Below the pieces are notes generated by a model. It searched no databases and was not told where the DNA came from. It saw nothing but the letters and a program-made list of their open reading frames with translations. Positions 45,886 to 59,126 of a DNA stretch of 64,000 nucleotides are shown here, one piece after another. A program made the translations under genes and the position numbers. Source of the DNA: Billgrantia azerbaijanica (GTDB lineage: Bacteria; Pseudomonadota; Gammaproteobacteria; Pseudomonadales; Halomonadaceae); the NCBI GenBank assembly GCA_004551485.1, contig SBLD01000001.1, positions 348,087-412,086 on the forward strand. The letters run 5' to 3'. Positions within the stretch are counted from its first letter, which is position 1, and each line of letters opens with the position of its first letter.

Positions 45886-46589
45886 TATCGTCGCCGGGGC
45901 GGGCCTTCACGGCGGGGCCGAAGCCCCCACCGATCGGCCGCCAGGCGGTTCAGTACTCGCCGAGTGTTGCCTCTAGCTTGAACAGGCTGGCCGACAGCTC
46001 TCCGGGTGTCATCACCGGTGTTTCCGGGGCCACGGCGGATGGCCAGGCCTCGAGGGCTTCGTCGTAGGCCGCCAGCAGCTCGTCACGGCTGTCGCCGTCG
46101 TACAGGTCGGCCTGCGCCTCGAGCAGTGCCTTGGCGACCAACACGAAGCCGCGGCTGTCCTGGTACTCGACGACGTTGACGAACTGGCCGTCAGCCACGG
46201 CTTCCTCGTACTCGTGCAGCGCCTGGCGCAGCAGGGCGAGCTGGACGCGGCTCTGGAAGGTCACGTCGTCACGCAGCTCAGCGTCCACGCTCTGCATGGC
46301 GCTGTCGATGGCGTCGAGCGCGGCCGTGTAGGCAGCAGCGTTGTCGTCCCATTCGCCACCTTCGCGGGTTTGCTCGACCAGCGCTTGCAGGGTGCCTTCG
46401 AAGTCCTCGACCCCGCGGGTCTCGAAGGCCGGTTCCAGAGGCTCGTAGTGCTCGTGGATGGGGTGGCCGAAATGCGGCTGGGCCGCGGTCTGCTCGCCGG
46501 CCTGGTAGAGCTCGCGGGCGACGGCCAGGTGGCCCTTCATCATGGCCAGGTTGGTGTAGTAGACGCCGGGGTTGCTGGCATCGATGCTC

Positions 46590-46680
46590 TGGCCGCCTTC
46601 GCCGCCTTCGCCGCCTTCGCCGCCTTCGCCGCCTTCGCCGCCTTCGCCGCCTTCGCCGCCTTCGCCGCCTTCGCCGCCTT
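46590..46680 (-). repeat. 9-bp tandem repeat encoding Gly-Gly-Glu
   Basis: About ten uninterrupted copies of the 9-bp unit GCCTTCGCC (plus strand) encode (GGE)n on the minus strand. Because the unit is three codons, slippage would change length without shifting the frame. Confidence 0.85.
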
Positions 46681-46769
46681 CGGCCGCCTTCGTCGCCGGC
46701 GGAGGCATTCAGGTAGGCAAAGACGGCGTAGGGATCGGCGGCGGCGCTGCCTTCACCGCCCTCGCCACC

Positions 46770-46905
46770 TTCGCCGCCTTCGTGGTGGTGGCCGGCTTCA
46801 CCGCCCTCGCCACCTTTTGCCGCCTTCGTGGTGGTGGCCGGCTTCACCGCCCTCGCCACCTTCGCCGCCTTCGTGGTGGTGGCCGGCTTCGCCGCCCTCG
46901 GCGCC
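46770..46905 (-). repeat. three 45-bp tandem repeats encoding GGEGGEAGHHHEGG-type units
   Basis: Three near-identical copies share GTGGTGGTGGCCGGCTTC (plus strand). The middle copy is 46 bp because TTTTG replaces TTCG, which causes the first frameshift. The flanking copies are 45 bp and keep frame. Confidence 0.8.
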
Positions 46906-47224
46906 TTCGCCACCCTCACCGCCGTGCTCGGCGCTGGCCAGCAGGAGGCCGTCGGGGGCTTGGGTATGGTCGGCAGAGGAATCGACCTCGGCCCAGCCGG
47001 TCGCGCTGGTGCCCAGCAGCACGCTGGTACCCACGCCGACCCAGAGCTTGGTACGGTTGTTGTTGGACATGCGGGTTCCTTCTTATCGCTTGCGTTTGTC
47101 AGGGTGCCCGGCCGCGAGGGCCGCTGGCCGTGCGAGTATAGATTGCCGACACGCAAAGTCTAACGCAAACGATTCACAGTTATTTATAATCGAGGCCCAC
47201 TCTCGCCCGACTGGAGCGCCGCCC

Positions 47225-47899
47225 ATGATCCTCTGTATCGACCAGGCCATCTCCCCCGAGCTGCTATCCCGCGTCACGGCCACGCTGGCCGACACGGCCT
47301 TCCGCGACGGCCGGGAGACGGCCGGCTGGCACGCCCGCACGGTCAAGCAGAACGAGCAGGCCGACGGCCGTCGCCCCGAAATCGCCGAGCTGCGCCAGGA
47401 AGTCGCCAAGGCGCTCCAGGCCAACCCGCTGTTCCAGATGGCGGCGCGCCCCCGACGCCTGAAGCCGCTGATGTTCAGCCGCTATCAGGAAGGCATGACC
47501 TACGGCAACCATGTCGACGATGCGATCATGGCTACGCCCCAGGGGGCCATGCGCACCGACCTGTCGTTCACGCTCTTCCTCAACGACCCGGACAGCTACG
47601 AGGGCGGCGAGCTGCTGGTGGACTCCACCGCCGGCGAGCAGACCTACAAGCTGCCGGCCGGGGCCCTGATCCTCTATCCCTCCTCGACCCTGCACCGGGT
47701 CGAGCCGGTCACCCGCGGCGAGCGCCTGGCCGCCGTGGGCTGGGCGCAGAGCCAGATCCGCGACCCGCTGCAGCGCGAGATCCTCTTCGACCTGGATACC
47801 ACGCGTCGCCAGGAGTTCGACGCCAACGGCAAGACCCGTACCTTCGACATGCTGTCGAAGAGCCTGGCCAACCTGATCCGGATGTGGGCGGAGGTCTGA
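47225..47899 (+). CDS. piuC: PKHD-type Fe(II)/2-oxoglutarate dioxygenase (PiuC/YbiX)
   Basis: Protein of 224 residues of the PKHD-type hydroxylase family. The double-stranded beta-helix contains the iron-binding His96 and Asp98 (YGNHVDDAIM) and His157 (STLHRV), with the 2-oxoglutarate arginine further on. PiuC genes usually neighbour TonB-dependent siderophore receptors and are iron-repressed; here the neighbour is the broken exported-protein gene, read divergently across 154 bp. The substrate of the family is not firmly known. ATG 47225 gives the conserved MILCIDQAIS start. Confidence 0.93.
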   Translation: MILCIDQAISPELLSRVTATLADTAFRDGRETAGWHARTVKQNEQADGRRPEIAELRQEVAKALQANPLFQMAARPRRLKPLMFSRYQEGMTYGNHVDDAIMATPQGAMRTDLSFTLFLNDPDSYEGGELLVDSTAGEQTYKLPAGALILYPSSTLHRVEPVTRGERLAAVGWAQSQIRDPLQREILFDLDTTRRQEFDANGKTRTFDMLSKSLANLIRMWAEV

Positions 47900-47994
47900 G
47901 CGCGCAGGCAGGGCTCGGCAGCGCGGCAGAAAGCTCGAAGACAGCGACGAGGGCGGTGTGTTGTCGCCGCCGTCACCGAGAGGGCGACAGCAAG

Positions 47995-48028
47995 AACGGC
48001 CACCGCTCCGATAAGCTAAGTGGCCGTT
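47995..48028. terminator. terminator between piuC and tRNA-Thr
   Basis: A 9-bp stem (47995-48003 with 48020-48028, loop 16) is followed by TCTTAA on the plus strand and TTCTTG on the minus strand. It can end piuC transcripts and, from the other side, the tRNA transcript. Confidence 0.6.
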
Positions 48029-48034
48029 TCTTAA

Positions 48035-51484
<3,450 letters not shown>

Positions 51485-51496
51485 GGCGGTGGCCTT

Positions 51497-52960
51497 CTAG
51501 AGAATGGGGGGCACGATCTCGAACTGATCGGTGCGTTCCTCGTCAGCCGGTGCGCCGTCGAGCTGCAGGAACTGCTGCTGGCTGCGGTCCACGTAGCTGA
51601 GGATCTCGTAGTAGCGGCGAATGTTGCGCACGTAGATCACCGGCTCGCCGCCGCGGGCATAGCCGTGGCGGGTCTGGCTGTGCCACTCGCGCTGCTGCAG
51701 CAGCGGCAGCGCTTCGCGCACATGCGCCCAGAGGTCGGGGTCGCCGCCGCGCATCTCGGCGATGCGGCGCGCGTCGTAGAGATGACCCAGCCCCACGTTG
51801 TAGGCAGCCATCGCCATGAACAGCCGGTCTTCTCCCTTTATCGACTCCGGCAGGCGAGACTTTAGCGAAAGCAGGTAGCGGGCGCCGCCGTCGATGCTCT
51901 GGGCGGGGTCGAGGCGGTCCTCCACGCCCACCTCCCCGGCCGTGGGCCGGGTCAGCATCATCAGCCCGCGCACCCCGGTGGGCGAGGTGGCGTCGGGGTC
52001 CCAGTGCGACTCCTGGTAGCCCAGCGCGGCCAGGAGTTTCCAGTCGAAGCCGGTGCCGCGGGCGGCCTCGCGGAACAGGGCCTCGTAGTCGGGCAGGCGC
52101 TCGCGGGCGTGCTGGATGAAGGTGCGGGCGCCGACGTACTCGAGATAGTCGTCGTGGCCGAAGTGGCGCTCGACCAGCTGGTCGAGGATGCCCTCGCGGC
52201 GCAGCCGGTCGAGGAAGCGATTGGCTTCCCGTTGGAGGCCCAGGCCGCCCCGGGCTGGAAAGGCCCAGGCCATCGAGAGCGGCTTGCCCAGGGGGAAGCC
52301 GTCCTCGACGCCGGGGAAGAAGAGGCGGTTGATGCGGAACTGGTGCGCGTAGACCACCGCGGCATCCAGGCTGCCGCTCTCCACCTGGCTGAGCAGTTCG
52401 GCGACCTCCACCTCCGGGGATTCCCACCAGCTCAGGCCGGGGTGCTCCTCCTGCAGCTCGCGCAGCACCCGGTCGGCACCGGAGCCGCGGATGGTACCGA
52501 TCGTGAGCCCCTCCAGGTCGTCCAGCTCGGTCACCGGGGGCAGGCCTCGGCGGTAGACCAGCAGCGGCTGCAGGTCGAAGATGGCACGACTGAAGATCAC
52601 CCCCTCCCGGGCGAGATCGAGTGGCAGGGCTGCCGCTCCCAGGTCGCCCTCGCGGCGCACCGCCTCGAACACGCTGTCGATGTGGTGGCTGGCGTCCAGC
52701 GTCAGGCTGACCCCCAGATGGTCGGCGAAGCGCCGCATCAGTTCATACTCGAAGCCGGTGGGGCCATGGCGGCCCTCGTAGTAGGTGGTGGGGGTGTTGC
52801 GGGTGTGGACACTGAGGAAATCGCGGGACAGCACCGCCTCCAGCTGGCCGTCGGGGGGCGACTGGTGGCGACAGGGAACGAGGCTCAGCACGACGCCCGC
52901 CAGCAGGGTGAGGGCGAGACGCAGGCGGCCCGGCGTGATACGGCTCGGAGATCCAGGCAT
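51497..52960 (-). CDS. mltF: membrane-bound lytic murein transglycosylase F
   Basis: About 487 residues: an N-terminal hydrophobic lipoprotein-like signal ([16 protein letters not shown]), an ABC-type solute-binding-like regulatory domain ([36 protein letters not shown]), and a lytic transglycosylase domain with the catalytic glutamate in [13 protein letters not shown]. It cleaves peptidoglycan glycan strands from the outer membrane. The start is uncertain: ATG 52960 is preferred over 53026. It is divergent from purL, conserved synteny in gammaproteobacteria. Confidence 0.93.
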   Translation of the reverse strand: MPGSPSRITPGRLRLALTLLAGVVLSLVPCRHQSPPDGQLEAVLSRDFLSVHTRNTPTTYYEGRHGPTGFEYELMRRFADHLGVSLTLDASHHIDSVFEAVRREGDLGAAALPLDLAREGVIFSRAIFDLQPLLVYRRGLPPVTELDDLEGLTIGTIRGSGADRVLRELQEEHPGLSWWESPEVEVAELLSQVESGSLDAAVVYAHQFRINRLFFPGVEDGFPLGKPLSMAWAFPARGGLGLQREANRFLDRLRREGILDQLVERHFGHDDYLEYVGARTFIQHARERLPDYEALFREAARGTGFDWKLLAALGYQESHWDPDATSPTGVRGLMMLTRPTAGEVGVEDRLDPAQSIDGGARYLLSLKSRLPESIKGEDRLFMAMAAYNVGLGHLYDARRIAEMRGGDPDLWAHVREALPLLQQREWHSQTRHGYARGGEPVIYVRNIRRYYEILSYVDRSQQQFLQLDGAPADEERTDQFEIVPPIL

Positions 52961-53115
52961 GCGGGCGATGGTCAGCGATGAGAGCCACACCATAGCGGTC
53001 GGGGCGGCGACTGTCATCTGCCGCATTTCGCCTGCCCCCCGCTTTCCAGTATCATGTCGCCTTTCCCAGCCGCCCGCGGCGGCCCCTCCCCAGCTTGCTT
53101 CAGAGGCTTCAAGAC

Positions 53116-56100
53116 ATGCTCGAACTTCGAGGCGCGCCTGCCCTTTCCGCTTTCCGCCATGCCAAGCTGTTGGCTGCCCTGCGCGCGCGAGTTCCCGAGG
53201 TCGAGTCGCTGCAGGCCGACCATGTGCACTTCGTGGATCACGACGGTGAGCTCTCGGACGACGCCCTGGACGTGCTCAGGCAGCTGCTCGACTATGGTTC
53301 CCGGGGCGAGGGTTCCCGAGACGAGGGAGCCCGGAGCGAGGGCCCGGCCCGGGAGCGCGGCACCCGGCCGGACGGGCAACTGCTGCTGGTGGTGCCGCGC
53401 ATCGGCACCCAGTCGCCCTGGTCCTCCAAGGCCACGGACATCGCCCACAGCTGCGGCCTGGCCGCGGTGCGGCGCATCGAGCGCGGCATCGCCTACCGCG
53501 TGACGCTCAAGGCGCCGATGTCCGAGGCGGCCTTCGAGGCCATCGTGGCGACCCTGCACGACCGCATGACCGAATCCGTGCTCACCGACGCCAGCGATGC
53601 GGCGAAGCTCTTCGCTCATCACGAACCGGCGCCGCTGGGGCAGGTGGACGTGCTCGACGGGGGGCGCGAGGCGCTCGAGACCGCCAACGTCGAGCTGGGC
53701 CTGGCGCTGGCCGAGGACGAGATCGACTACCTGTGCGACGCCTTCCGCGAGCTCGGTCGCAACCCCACCGACGTCGAGTTGATGATGTTCGCCCAGGCCA
53801 ACTCCGAGCACTGCCGGCACAAGATCTTCAATGCCGACTGGGTGATCGACGGCGAGGTGCAGCCGCGCTCGCTGTTTGCGATGATCAAGAACACCTTTGA
53901 TGCCTCGCCCGGGAACATCCTCTCCGCCTACAGCGACAACGCCGCGGTGATCAAGGGCGCCGAGGCGCCGCGCTTCTTCCCCGCGCCGCTCACCGGGGCG
54001 GCCGGCGAGCGCGCCACCTACGCCGCCCATCACGAGCCGATCCCGATCCTGATGAAGGTGGAGACCCACAACCACCCCACCGCCATTGCCCCGCACCCGG
54101 GAGCGGCCACCGGGGCCGGCGGCGAGATCCGCGACGAGGGTGCCACCGGCATCGGCGGCAAGCCCAAGGCGGGGCTGACCGGCTTCACCGTTTCCAACCT
54201 GCGCATTCCCGAGTTCGTGCAGCCCTGGGAGGCCTTCGACTACGGCAAGCCCGAGCGCATCCAGTCGGCGCTGTCGATCATGCTGGAGGGGCCGATCGGC
54301 GGCGCCGCCTTCAACAACGAGTTCGGCCGCCCCAACCTCGCCGGCTACTTCCGTACCTACGAGCAGGACGCCCTGGGTCGTGACGGCATCGAGCGGCGCG
54401 GCTACCACAAGCCGATCATGCTCGCCGGCGGCTACGGCAATATCCGCGATGGGCATGTCCAGAAAGGGCAAATCCCCGTCGGCGGCAAGCTGATCGTGAT
54501 GGGCGGTCCGGCGATGCTGATCGGCCTCGGCGGCGGCGCGGCCTCCTCCATGGCGTCCGGGGCGTCGAGCGCCGATCTCGACTTCGCCTCGGTACAGCGC
54601 GACAACCCCGAGCTCGAGCGTCGCGCCCAGGAGGTGATCGACCGCTGCTGGGCGCTGGGCGAGGCCAACCCGATCCGCTTCATCCACGACGTGGGTGCTG
54701 GCGGGCTCTCCAACGCCCTGCCCGAGCTGGTCAAGGACGGCAGCCGTGGTGGCCTGTTCGACCTGCGCGCCGTACCCAATGCCGAGCCGGGCATGAGCCC
54801 GCTGGAGATCTGGTGCAACGAGGCCCAGGAGCGCTACGTGCTGGCCGTGGCGCCGGAGGACCTCGCGACCTTCGAGGCGCTGTGCGCGCGCGAGCGCTGC
54901 CCCTATGCGGTGGTCGGCGAGGCCACCGAGGCCCACCACCTCAGCGTGCGCGATGGCCACTTCGAGAGCCGGCCCGTCGACCTGCCGATGAGCGTGCTGT
55001 TCGGCAAGCCGCCCAAGATGCAGCGCGAGTTCACCCGCGAGAGCCGCGAGCTGCCCGGGGTGATGCTCGACAACCTCGATCTGCGCGAGGCGCTGGAGCG
55101 GGTGCTGCGCCTGCCCACCGTGGCCTCCAAGAGCTTCCTGATCACCATCGGCGACCGCTCCATCACGGGGATGGTGGCTCGCGACCAGATGGTCGGCCCC
55201 TGGCAGGTGCCGGTGGCCGACGTCGCCGTGACCACGGCGAGCTTCGACACCCATGCCGGCGAGGCGATGGCCATGGGCGAGCGCCCCCCGGTGGCGCTGA
55301 TCGACCCGGCGGCGAGCGCTCGGCTCGCCGTGGCCGAGGCGATCACCAACCTGGCCGCCGCGCCCATCGTGAAGCTCGAGGACATCAAGCTCTCCGCCAA
55401 CTGGATGAGCGCGGCCGACCACCCCGGCGAGAACCAGGCCCTCTACGATGCCGTGCACGCCGTGGGCATGGAGCTCTGTCCGGCACTGGGCATCGCCATC
55501 CCGGTGGGCAAGGACTCCATGTCCATGCGCACTGCCTGGCAGGAGGAGGGCGAGGAGAAGAGCGTCACCGCACCGCTGACGCTGGCGGTCACCGGCTTCG
55601 CCCCGGTCAGCGATGCGCTGAAGACGCTGACCCCGCAGATCAACCTGGAGCAGGACGAGTCCGACCTGCTGCTCATCGACCTGGGGGGCGGCCAGAACCG
55701 CCTCGGCGGCTCGGCACTGGCCCAGGTCTACGGTCAGGTGGGCGACGCCTGCCCCGACGTCGACGACCCCGAGGACCTCAAGGCGTTCTTCGCCGTCATC
55801 CAGGGGCTCAACGCCGAGGGCAAGCTGCTCGCCTACCACGACCGCAGCGACGGCGGCCTGCTGGTGACGCTGCTGGAGATGGCTTTCGCCGCCCACGCCG
55901 GCCTCGAGATCAAGCTCGACTGGCTGATCGACGAGCCGGTCGAGGCGGTGAACGCGCTCTTCGCCGAGGAGCTCGGCGCGGTGATCCAGGTGAACCGCCA
56001 GCATACCGAGGCGGTGCTGGCGCAGTTCGCCGCCGCCGGCATCGAGACCTGCGGCGTCATCGCCCGCCCGCGCTACGACGACCAGGTGCGCGTCACCCTC

Positions 56101-57081
56101 TTCGAGGAGCCGCTGCTCGAGACCACGCGCCTGCTCACCCAGCGCACCTGGGCCGAGACCAGCTACCGCATGCAGGCGCTGCGCGACAATCCCGACTGCG
56201 CCAAGAGCGAGTTCGACGGCCTGCTCGACGACCGCGACCCGGGGCTCTCGGCCTCACCGACCTTCGATGTCGACGAGGACGTCGCCGCGCCCTTCGTCGC
56301 GACGACCCGTCCAGCGGTGGCGGTGCTGCGTGAGCAGGGCGTCAACGGTCAGGTGGAGATGGCCTGGGCCTTTGATCGCGCCGGCTTCGAAGCCGTCGAC
56401 GTGCACATGAGCGACATTCTGGAAGGGCGGGTGACGCTGGACGACTTCCAGGGGCTGGTGGCCTGCGGTGGCTTCTCCTATGGCGACGTGCTGGGCGCCG
56501 GCGGCGGCTGGGCCAAGTCGGTGCTCTTCAACGAGCGTGCCCGCGAGCAGTTCGCGGCCTTCTTCGGGCGCGATGACAACTTCGCGCTCGGCGTGTGCAA
56601 CGGCTGCCAGATGCTCGCCCAGCTCAAGACGCTGATCCCGGGAGCCGAGAACTGGCCACGCTTCGTGCGCAACGAGTCGGAGCAGTTCGAGGCGCGCGTG
56701 GCCATGGTCCAGGTGGAGAAGAGCCCGTCGATCCTGCTCGCCGGCATGGAGGGCTCGCGCCTGCCCATCGCCGTGGCCCACGGCGAGGGACGCACCGAGT
56801 TCCGCGACAGCGCTCACCTGCGCACCATGCAGGGCAGCGGCCAGGTGGCCCTGCGCTACGTCGACAATCACGGCCAGGTGACCACCCGCTACCCGGCCAA
56901 CCCCAACGGGTCACCCTCTGGCATCACCGGGCTGACCACGCCGGATGGTCGCGTAACCATCATGATGCCGCATCCCGAGCGCGTGGTGCGGGCGGTGACC
57001 AACTCCTGGCGGCCGGCCGAGTGGACCCGGGACGGGGCCTGGCTGCGCCTGTTCCGCAACGCGCGGGTCTGGCTGGGCTGA
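53116..57081 (+). CDS. purL: phosphoribosylformylglycinamidine synthase
   Basis: Single-chain FGAM synthase of 1,321 residues, fourth step of purine synthesis, converting FGAR, ATP and glutamine to FGAM. An N-terminal PurS-like domain, the duplicated synthetase domains ([46 protein letters not shown]) and the C-terminal glutaminase domain (Cys in [26 protein letters not shown]) are intact. ATG 53116 gives [15 protein letters not shown] low-complexity insertion (three G-S-R-x-E-G-like units) lies at about residues 61-85. Part of its 3' end is repeated at 57964-58016. Confidence 0.97.
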   Translation: MLELRGAPALSAFRHAKLLAALRARVPEVESLQADHVHFVDHDGELSDDALDVLRQLLDYGSRGEGSRDEGARSEGPARERGTRPDGQLLLVVPRIGTQSPWSSKATDIAHSCGLAAVRRIERGIAYRVTLKAPMSEAAFEAIVATLHDRMTESVLTDASDAAKLFAHHEPAPLGQVDVLDGGREALETANVELGLALAEDEIDYLCDAFRELGRNPTDVELMMFAQANSEHCRHKIFNADWVIDGEVQPRSLFAMIKNTFDASPGNILSAYSDNAAVIKGAEAPRFFPAPLTGAAGERATYAAHHEPIPILMKVETHNHPTAIAPHPGAATGAGGEIRDEGATGIGGKPKAGLTGFTVSNLRIPEFVQPWEAFDYGKPERIQSALSIMLEGPIGGAAFNNEFGRPNLAGYFRTYEQDALGRDGIERRGYHKPIMLAGGYGNIRDGHVQKGQIPVGGKLIVMGGPAMLIGLGGGAASSMASGASSADLDFASVQRDNPELERRAQEVIDRCWALGEANPIRFIHDVGAGGLSNALPELVKDGSRGGLFDLRAVPNAEPGMSPLEIWCNEAQERYVLAVAPEDLATFEALCARERCPYAVVGEATEAHHLSVRDGHFESRPVDLPMSVLFGKPPKMQREFTRESRELPGVMLDNLDLREALERVLRLPTVASKSFLITIGDRSITGMVARDQMVGPWQVPVADVAVTTASFDTHAGEAMAMGERPPVALIDPAASARLAVAEAITNLAAAPIVKLEDIKLSANWMSAADHPGENQALYDAVHAVGMELCPALGIAIPVGKDSMSMRTAWQEEGEEKSVTAPLTLAVTGFAPVSDALKTLTPQINLEQDESDLLLIDLGGGQNRLGGSALAQVYGQVGDACPDVDDPEDLKAFFAVIQGLNAEGKLLAYHDRSDGGLLVTLLEMAFAAHAGLEIKLDWLIDEPVEAVNALFAEELGAVIQVNRQHTEAVLAQFAAAGIETCGVIARPRYDDQVRVTLFEEPLLETTRLLTQRTWAETSYRMQALRDNPDCAKSEFDGLLDDRDPGLSASPTFDVDEDVAAPFVATTRPAVAVLREQGVNGQVEMAWAFDRAGFEAVDVHMSDILEGRVTLDDFQGLVACGGFSYGDVLGAGGGWAKSVLFNERAREQFAAFFGRDDNFALGVCNGCQMLAQLKTLIPGAENWPRFVRNESEQFEARVAMVQVEKSPSILLAGMEGSRLPIAVAHGEGRTEFRDSAHLRTMQGSGQVALRYVDNHGQVTTRYPANPNGSPSGITGLTTPDGRVTIMMPHPERVVRAVTNSWRPAEWTRDGAWLRLFRNARVWLG

Positions 57082-57087
57082 GGTCAC

Positions 57088-57117
57088 GCAAAGGACGGCC
57101 TGCGGGCCGTCCTTTGC
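57088..57117 (+). terminator. purL terminator
   Basis: A 13-bp perfect stem (57088-57100 with 57105-57117) and a 4-base loop lie 6 bp after the purL stop; it could also end the convergent gene at 57137. Confidence 0.65.
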
Positions 57118-57136
57118 CAGGGGCCTGTGCAGGGGC

Positions 57137-57640
57137 TCAGCCGGCAGACGCTGCCCGGTAGGCCAGGTCGTTGCGGGAGTTGGCATACTCCTGAAGGACG
57201 GTGTGCTCGGCTTGCTTCTGGTGGATGATGGCCAACAGGATGGGCTGGAGGGCGGGAGTGGCGCTGATCTTTCGCAGGTGCTCATAGAAGCGCTGCGAAT
57301 ACTCGGCATCGGTCACCGCGCGGGTCAGCGCATCGATGGCCATGCCCTGGGTGCTGATGAAGTAGGGGTGTGTGGCAGCGCCGCCCTGCCTGGTGTTGCT
57401 CGCCGCCGGCTGCGGCAATCCCAACTGCTGTGAGGCGCGTCGCAACTCCGCCACGCGCATCTCGCAATGAATGCCCAGCGAGGCCATCAGGCGACTGGTA
57501 GCACGGTTGAAGGTGAGGAAGCTGAAGGCTAGGCGTCGGTAGCGGGTCAGCTCGGCTTGCTCGTGGGCGTCGGCCAGCATCACCAGATCGCCCGGCCCCA
57601 CAACAAGCCTCGCGATCCTTTTCGATCGAGTGGTTGGCAT
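57137..57640 (-). CDS. hypothetical alpha-helical protein, paralogue 1
   Basis: Protein of 167 residues, predominantly helical, not assigned to a family. It shares long blocks with the gene at 58468: MPT start, LADAHE-AE--RYRRLAF-FLTF, TSRLMASLGI-CE-R and DAEYSQRFY. Acidic and histidine residues in the first, second and last helices (AHEQAE, IHCE, HQKQAEH) hint at a ferritin-like four-helix bundle, which is an inference. ATG 57640 has GAGAGGAC upstream. Its upstream sequence also resembles that of paralogue 2, pointing to tandem duplication. Confidence 0.8.
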   Translation of the reverse strand: MPTTRSKRIARLVVGPGDLVMLADAHEQAELTRYRRLAFSFLTFNRATSRLMASLGIHCEMRVAELRRASQQLGLPQPAASNTRQGGAATHPYFISTQGMAIDALTRAVTDAEYSQRFYEHLRKISATPALQPILLAIIHQKQAEHTVLQEYANSRNDLAYRAASAG

Positions 57641-57963
57641 GACGGTGTCCTCTCATCGTTAGGGAGTGACATCAAGAGGCCCGGCAGCAGCATTCTCGAT
57701 GGCTGTCGATGACTATTTCATGATGTCCATCAACTCCCACAGCACTTTTGACTGTCAGCTTAGTGAATTCAGTCACTGAGTATGATGAAAGCCAGCAGCG
57801 TGCTTACCCCGTTATGCCCATCGTCATGTTGCGGCTTTCGTCTGATACGGCTCTGACTCCCCACTATAGTCGAGCCGCGGCGAGGCGTTTGTAACTTATG
57901 GAAAAAGAACGGCGTTTGCTTACCTGGCATTCAGTCGGAAGGCCTAGTGGCGGGCCCGACGGC
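57641..57963. other. gene-free AT-richer junction region
   Basis: This 323-bp stretch holds no convincing gene. Its left part is the upstream region of paralogue 1 and aligns in spacing and sequence with the upstream region of paralogue 2: around 57760-57790 and 59107-59137, both contain CAGT/TAGT, GAATT/AAATT and GTATGATxAA at matching positions, 21 of 30 bases identical. A small dyad (AGTGA/TCACT, 57762-57776) is present. The right part leads into the purL 3' fragment, so a duplication junction lies in between. Confidence 0.5.
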
Positions 57964-58016
57964 GGTTTCGGAGGTTGCTCTGCCCCACGGTGAGGGGCGT
58001 ACCGAGTTCCACGACA
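57964..58016 (+). pseudogene. decayed fragment of the purL 3' region
   Basis: In the plus direction this encodes [15 protein letters not shown], matching [15 protein letters not shown] in the glutaminase domain of the intact PurL (around 56770-56810). At base level about 29 of 33 positions agree over the core. HGEGRTEF is a PurL hallmark. No start, catalytic cysteine or remaining domain is present. Confidence 0.65.
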
Positions 58017-58048
58017 CGACGCCCGGGGCATGCTCCGGGCGTCGTGTC
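58013..58048 (-). terminator. terminator of the zinc-ribbon gene
   Basis: A 14-bp perfect stem (58013-58026 with 58035-58048) with an 8-base loop lies 21 bp past the stop of the leftward zinc-ribbon gene. Confidence 0.6.
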
Positions 58049-58069
58049 ATCTTGACGGGAAAGGCGGGG

Positions 58070-58282
58070 TCAGCGGGCGCTGTCGCCCGAGGCTTCGTCC
58101 TTCTTCAGCTGCGCCTCCACGTCCTCGATGAGGTGGCGGAACTGTGCCTGCAGGTGGTCATAGCGCCCGAAGTCGTGGCCGCAGTCGTCACAGTACACGT
58201 GGTACTGGTCCTCGCGGCCGGGCGGGAACCGCTTCGTCCGGCTGCCGCACTTGGGGCATTCGGGGCGGGTCTTGAGTTTCAT
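58070..58282 (-). CDS. 70-residue zinc-ribbon protein
   Basis: Small protein of 70 residues with two cysteine pairs (RPECPKCGS and YCDDCGHDFGRYDHL) forming a probable zinc ribbon, and a charged helical tail (QFRHLIEDVEAQLKKDE). ATG 58282 has GGAGAGG upstream; the longer in-frame start at 58345 lacks support. Function unknown; it sits between the purL fragment and paralogue 2, so it may have been gained or retained during the duplication there. Confidence 0.75.
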   Translation of the reverse strand: MKLKTRPECPKCGSRTKRFPPGREDQYHVYCDDCGHDFGRYDHLQAQFRHLIEDVEAQLKKDEASGDSAR

Positions 58283-58467
58283 ATGCGCCTCTCCTGTTTC
58301 AGCGATGGACGACCGAATCATCCTTGCGTCTCTTCTAGGTATCATGGCTGACGGCGCTCAGGTCAAGTGAGCGGCCTGGACGCTGACGTCACGCTGGCCA
58401 TATGGGCAAGACCTCCCTCTCGCCGTGCGGAATGGCGTCTCGCTGCGCCGGAGGAAAGGGCCCCGGT

Positions 58468-58980
58468 TCAGCCGGCGGCGGCGTGGTAGCGGCCCTCGGC
58501 GAGCGGGTCGCGACTGGCCAGGTGCTCCTGCAGCACGGCGAGTTCGCTGCGCTTCTGGTCGATGATCGCCGTGAGCCGCGCGTGCAGCTCGGGCACGGCG
58601 CTGGCGGTGCGCAGCTGGGCGTAGAAGCGCTGTGAGTAGTCGGCATCGGCCAGCGCCTGGCGCAGGGTGTCGAGGGCCATGCCGTGGTCGCCGACGAAGC
58701 CGATGATGGCGCGGCGCTCCACGGGGCGGTGTCGCGCGGCGTCGCGGCAGGCCGGTGTGGTGGCATGCTCCGTGGCGATCCGGCGCAGGTCTTGCAGGCG
58801 GCGTTCGCACTCGATGCCCAGCGAGGCCATCAGGCGGCTGGTCGTCGTGTCGAAGGTGAGAAAGCCGAAGGCGAGCCGCCGGTAGCGGGCCTGTTCCGCG
58901 CGTTCGTGGGCGTCGGCGAGGGCGAGCAGTTCGTCGAGTGATAGTACCAGCCGGGCAGGTGTTGTAATTGGGGTCGGCAT
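58468..58980 (-). CDS. hypothetical alpha-helical protein, paralogue 2
   Basis: Protein of 170 residues homologous to the gene at 57137 over its full length (LADAHERAEQARYRRLAFGFLTFDTTTSRLMASLGIECERR; DADYSQRFYAQLRTASAVPEL; IIDQKRSELAVLQEHLASR). Helical throughout; family and function unknown, ferritin-like fold possible. ATG 58980 has GGAGGAG upstream. It is divergent from radD, with an AT-rich 146-bp spacer that probably holds both promoters. Confidence 0.8.
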   Translation of the reverse strand: MPTPITTPARLVLSLDELLALADAHERAEQARYRRLAFGFLTFDTTTSRLMASLGIECERRLQDLRRIATEHATTPACRDAARHRPVERRAIIGFVGDHGMALDTLRQALADADYSQRFYAQLRTASAVPELHARLTAIIDQKRSELAVLQEHLASRDPLAEGRYHAAAG

Positions 58981-59126
58981 GGCGGTCTCCTCCATGATGG
59001 TGGCGGTCTCGGGGTATCAGCGCCGCTGATAAGGGCATCTTGCCCGGCAGGGCGTTTCGCTTTCATGACATTTGTCAATTTATCCTGGCTTTGTTTTTAA
59101 CATATCAGTAAATTAATTCTTTAAGT

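Larger units (their letters stand above)
45950..47070 (-). pseudogene. Gly/Glu/His-rich exported protein gene with two +1 frameshifts
   Basis: One gene is split over three frames. The N-terminus (47070 leftward) gives a signal peptide (KLWVGVGTSVLLGTSATGWA), then repeats of GGEGGEAGHHHEGG. One extra base at the TTTT run at 46815-46818 shifts the frame. The next segment continues with the same repeat, then ADPYAVFAYLNASAGDEGG. A second extra base near 46682 moves to the last frame, with about ten GGE triplets and a ~200-residue helical domain (YYTNLAMMKGHLAVARELYQAG, HFGHPIHEHYEPLEPAF). Removing both bases restores 372 codons. Metal binding is inferred from His/Glu content; family not recognised. 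Divergent from piuC. Confidence 0.75.

Noticed and set aside
46590-46905. CRISPR-like repetitive appearance
   Set aside because: The repeats are contiguous 9- and 45-bp coding units without unique spacers, and no cas genes are present.
46214-47224. Extended plus-strand frame upstream of piuC with Pro-Ser-rich repeats
   Set aside because: It is the antisense of the Gly-Glu repeat gene (PSPPSPPS shadows GGEGGE). The piuC family start is at 47225.
47071-47224. Fur box between the Gly/Glu/His-rich gene and piuC
   Set aside because: The AT-rich stretch near 47168-47196 has only loose similarity to the Fur consensus; iron control remains an expectation from the PiuC family, not a visible site.
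53014-56004. 996-codon frame antisense to purL
   Set aside because: Low-complexity shadow of a conserved essential gene; no start signal.
57947-58351. 134-codon plus-strand frame covering the purL fragment and beyond
   Set aside because: Only the HGEGRTEF block is meaningful; the rest is antisense to the zinc-ribbon gene and its terminator.
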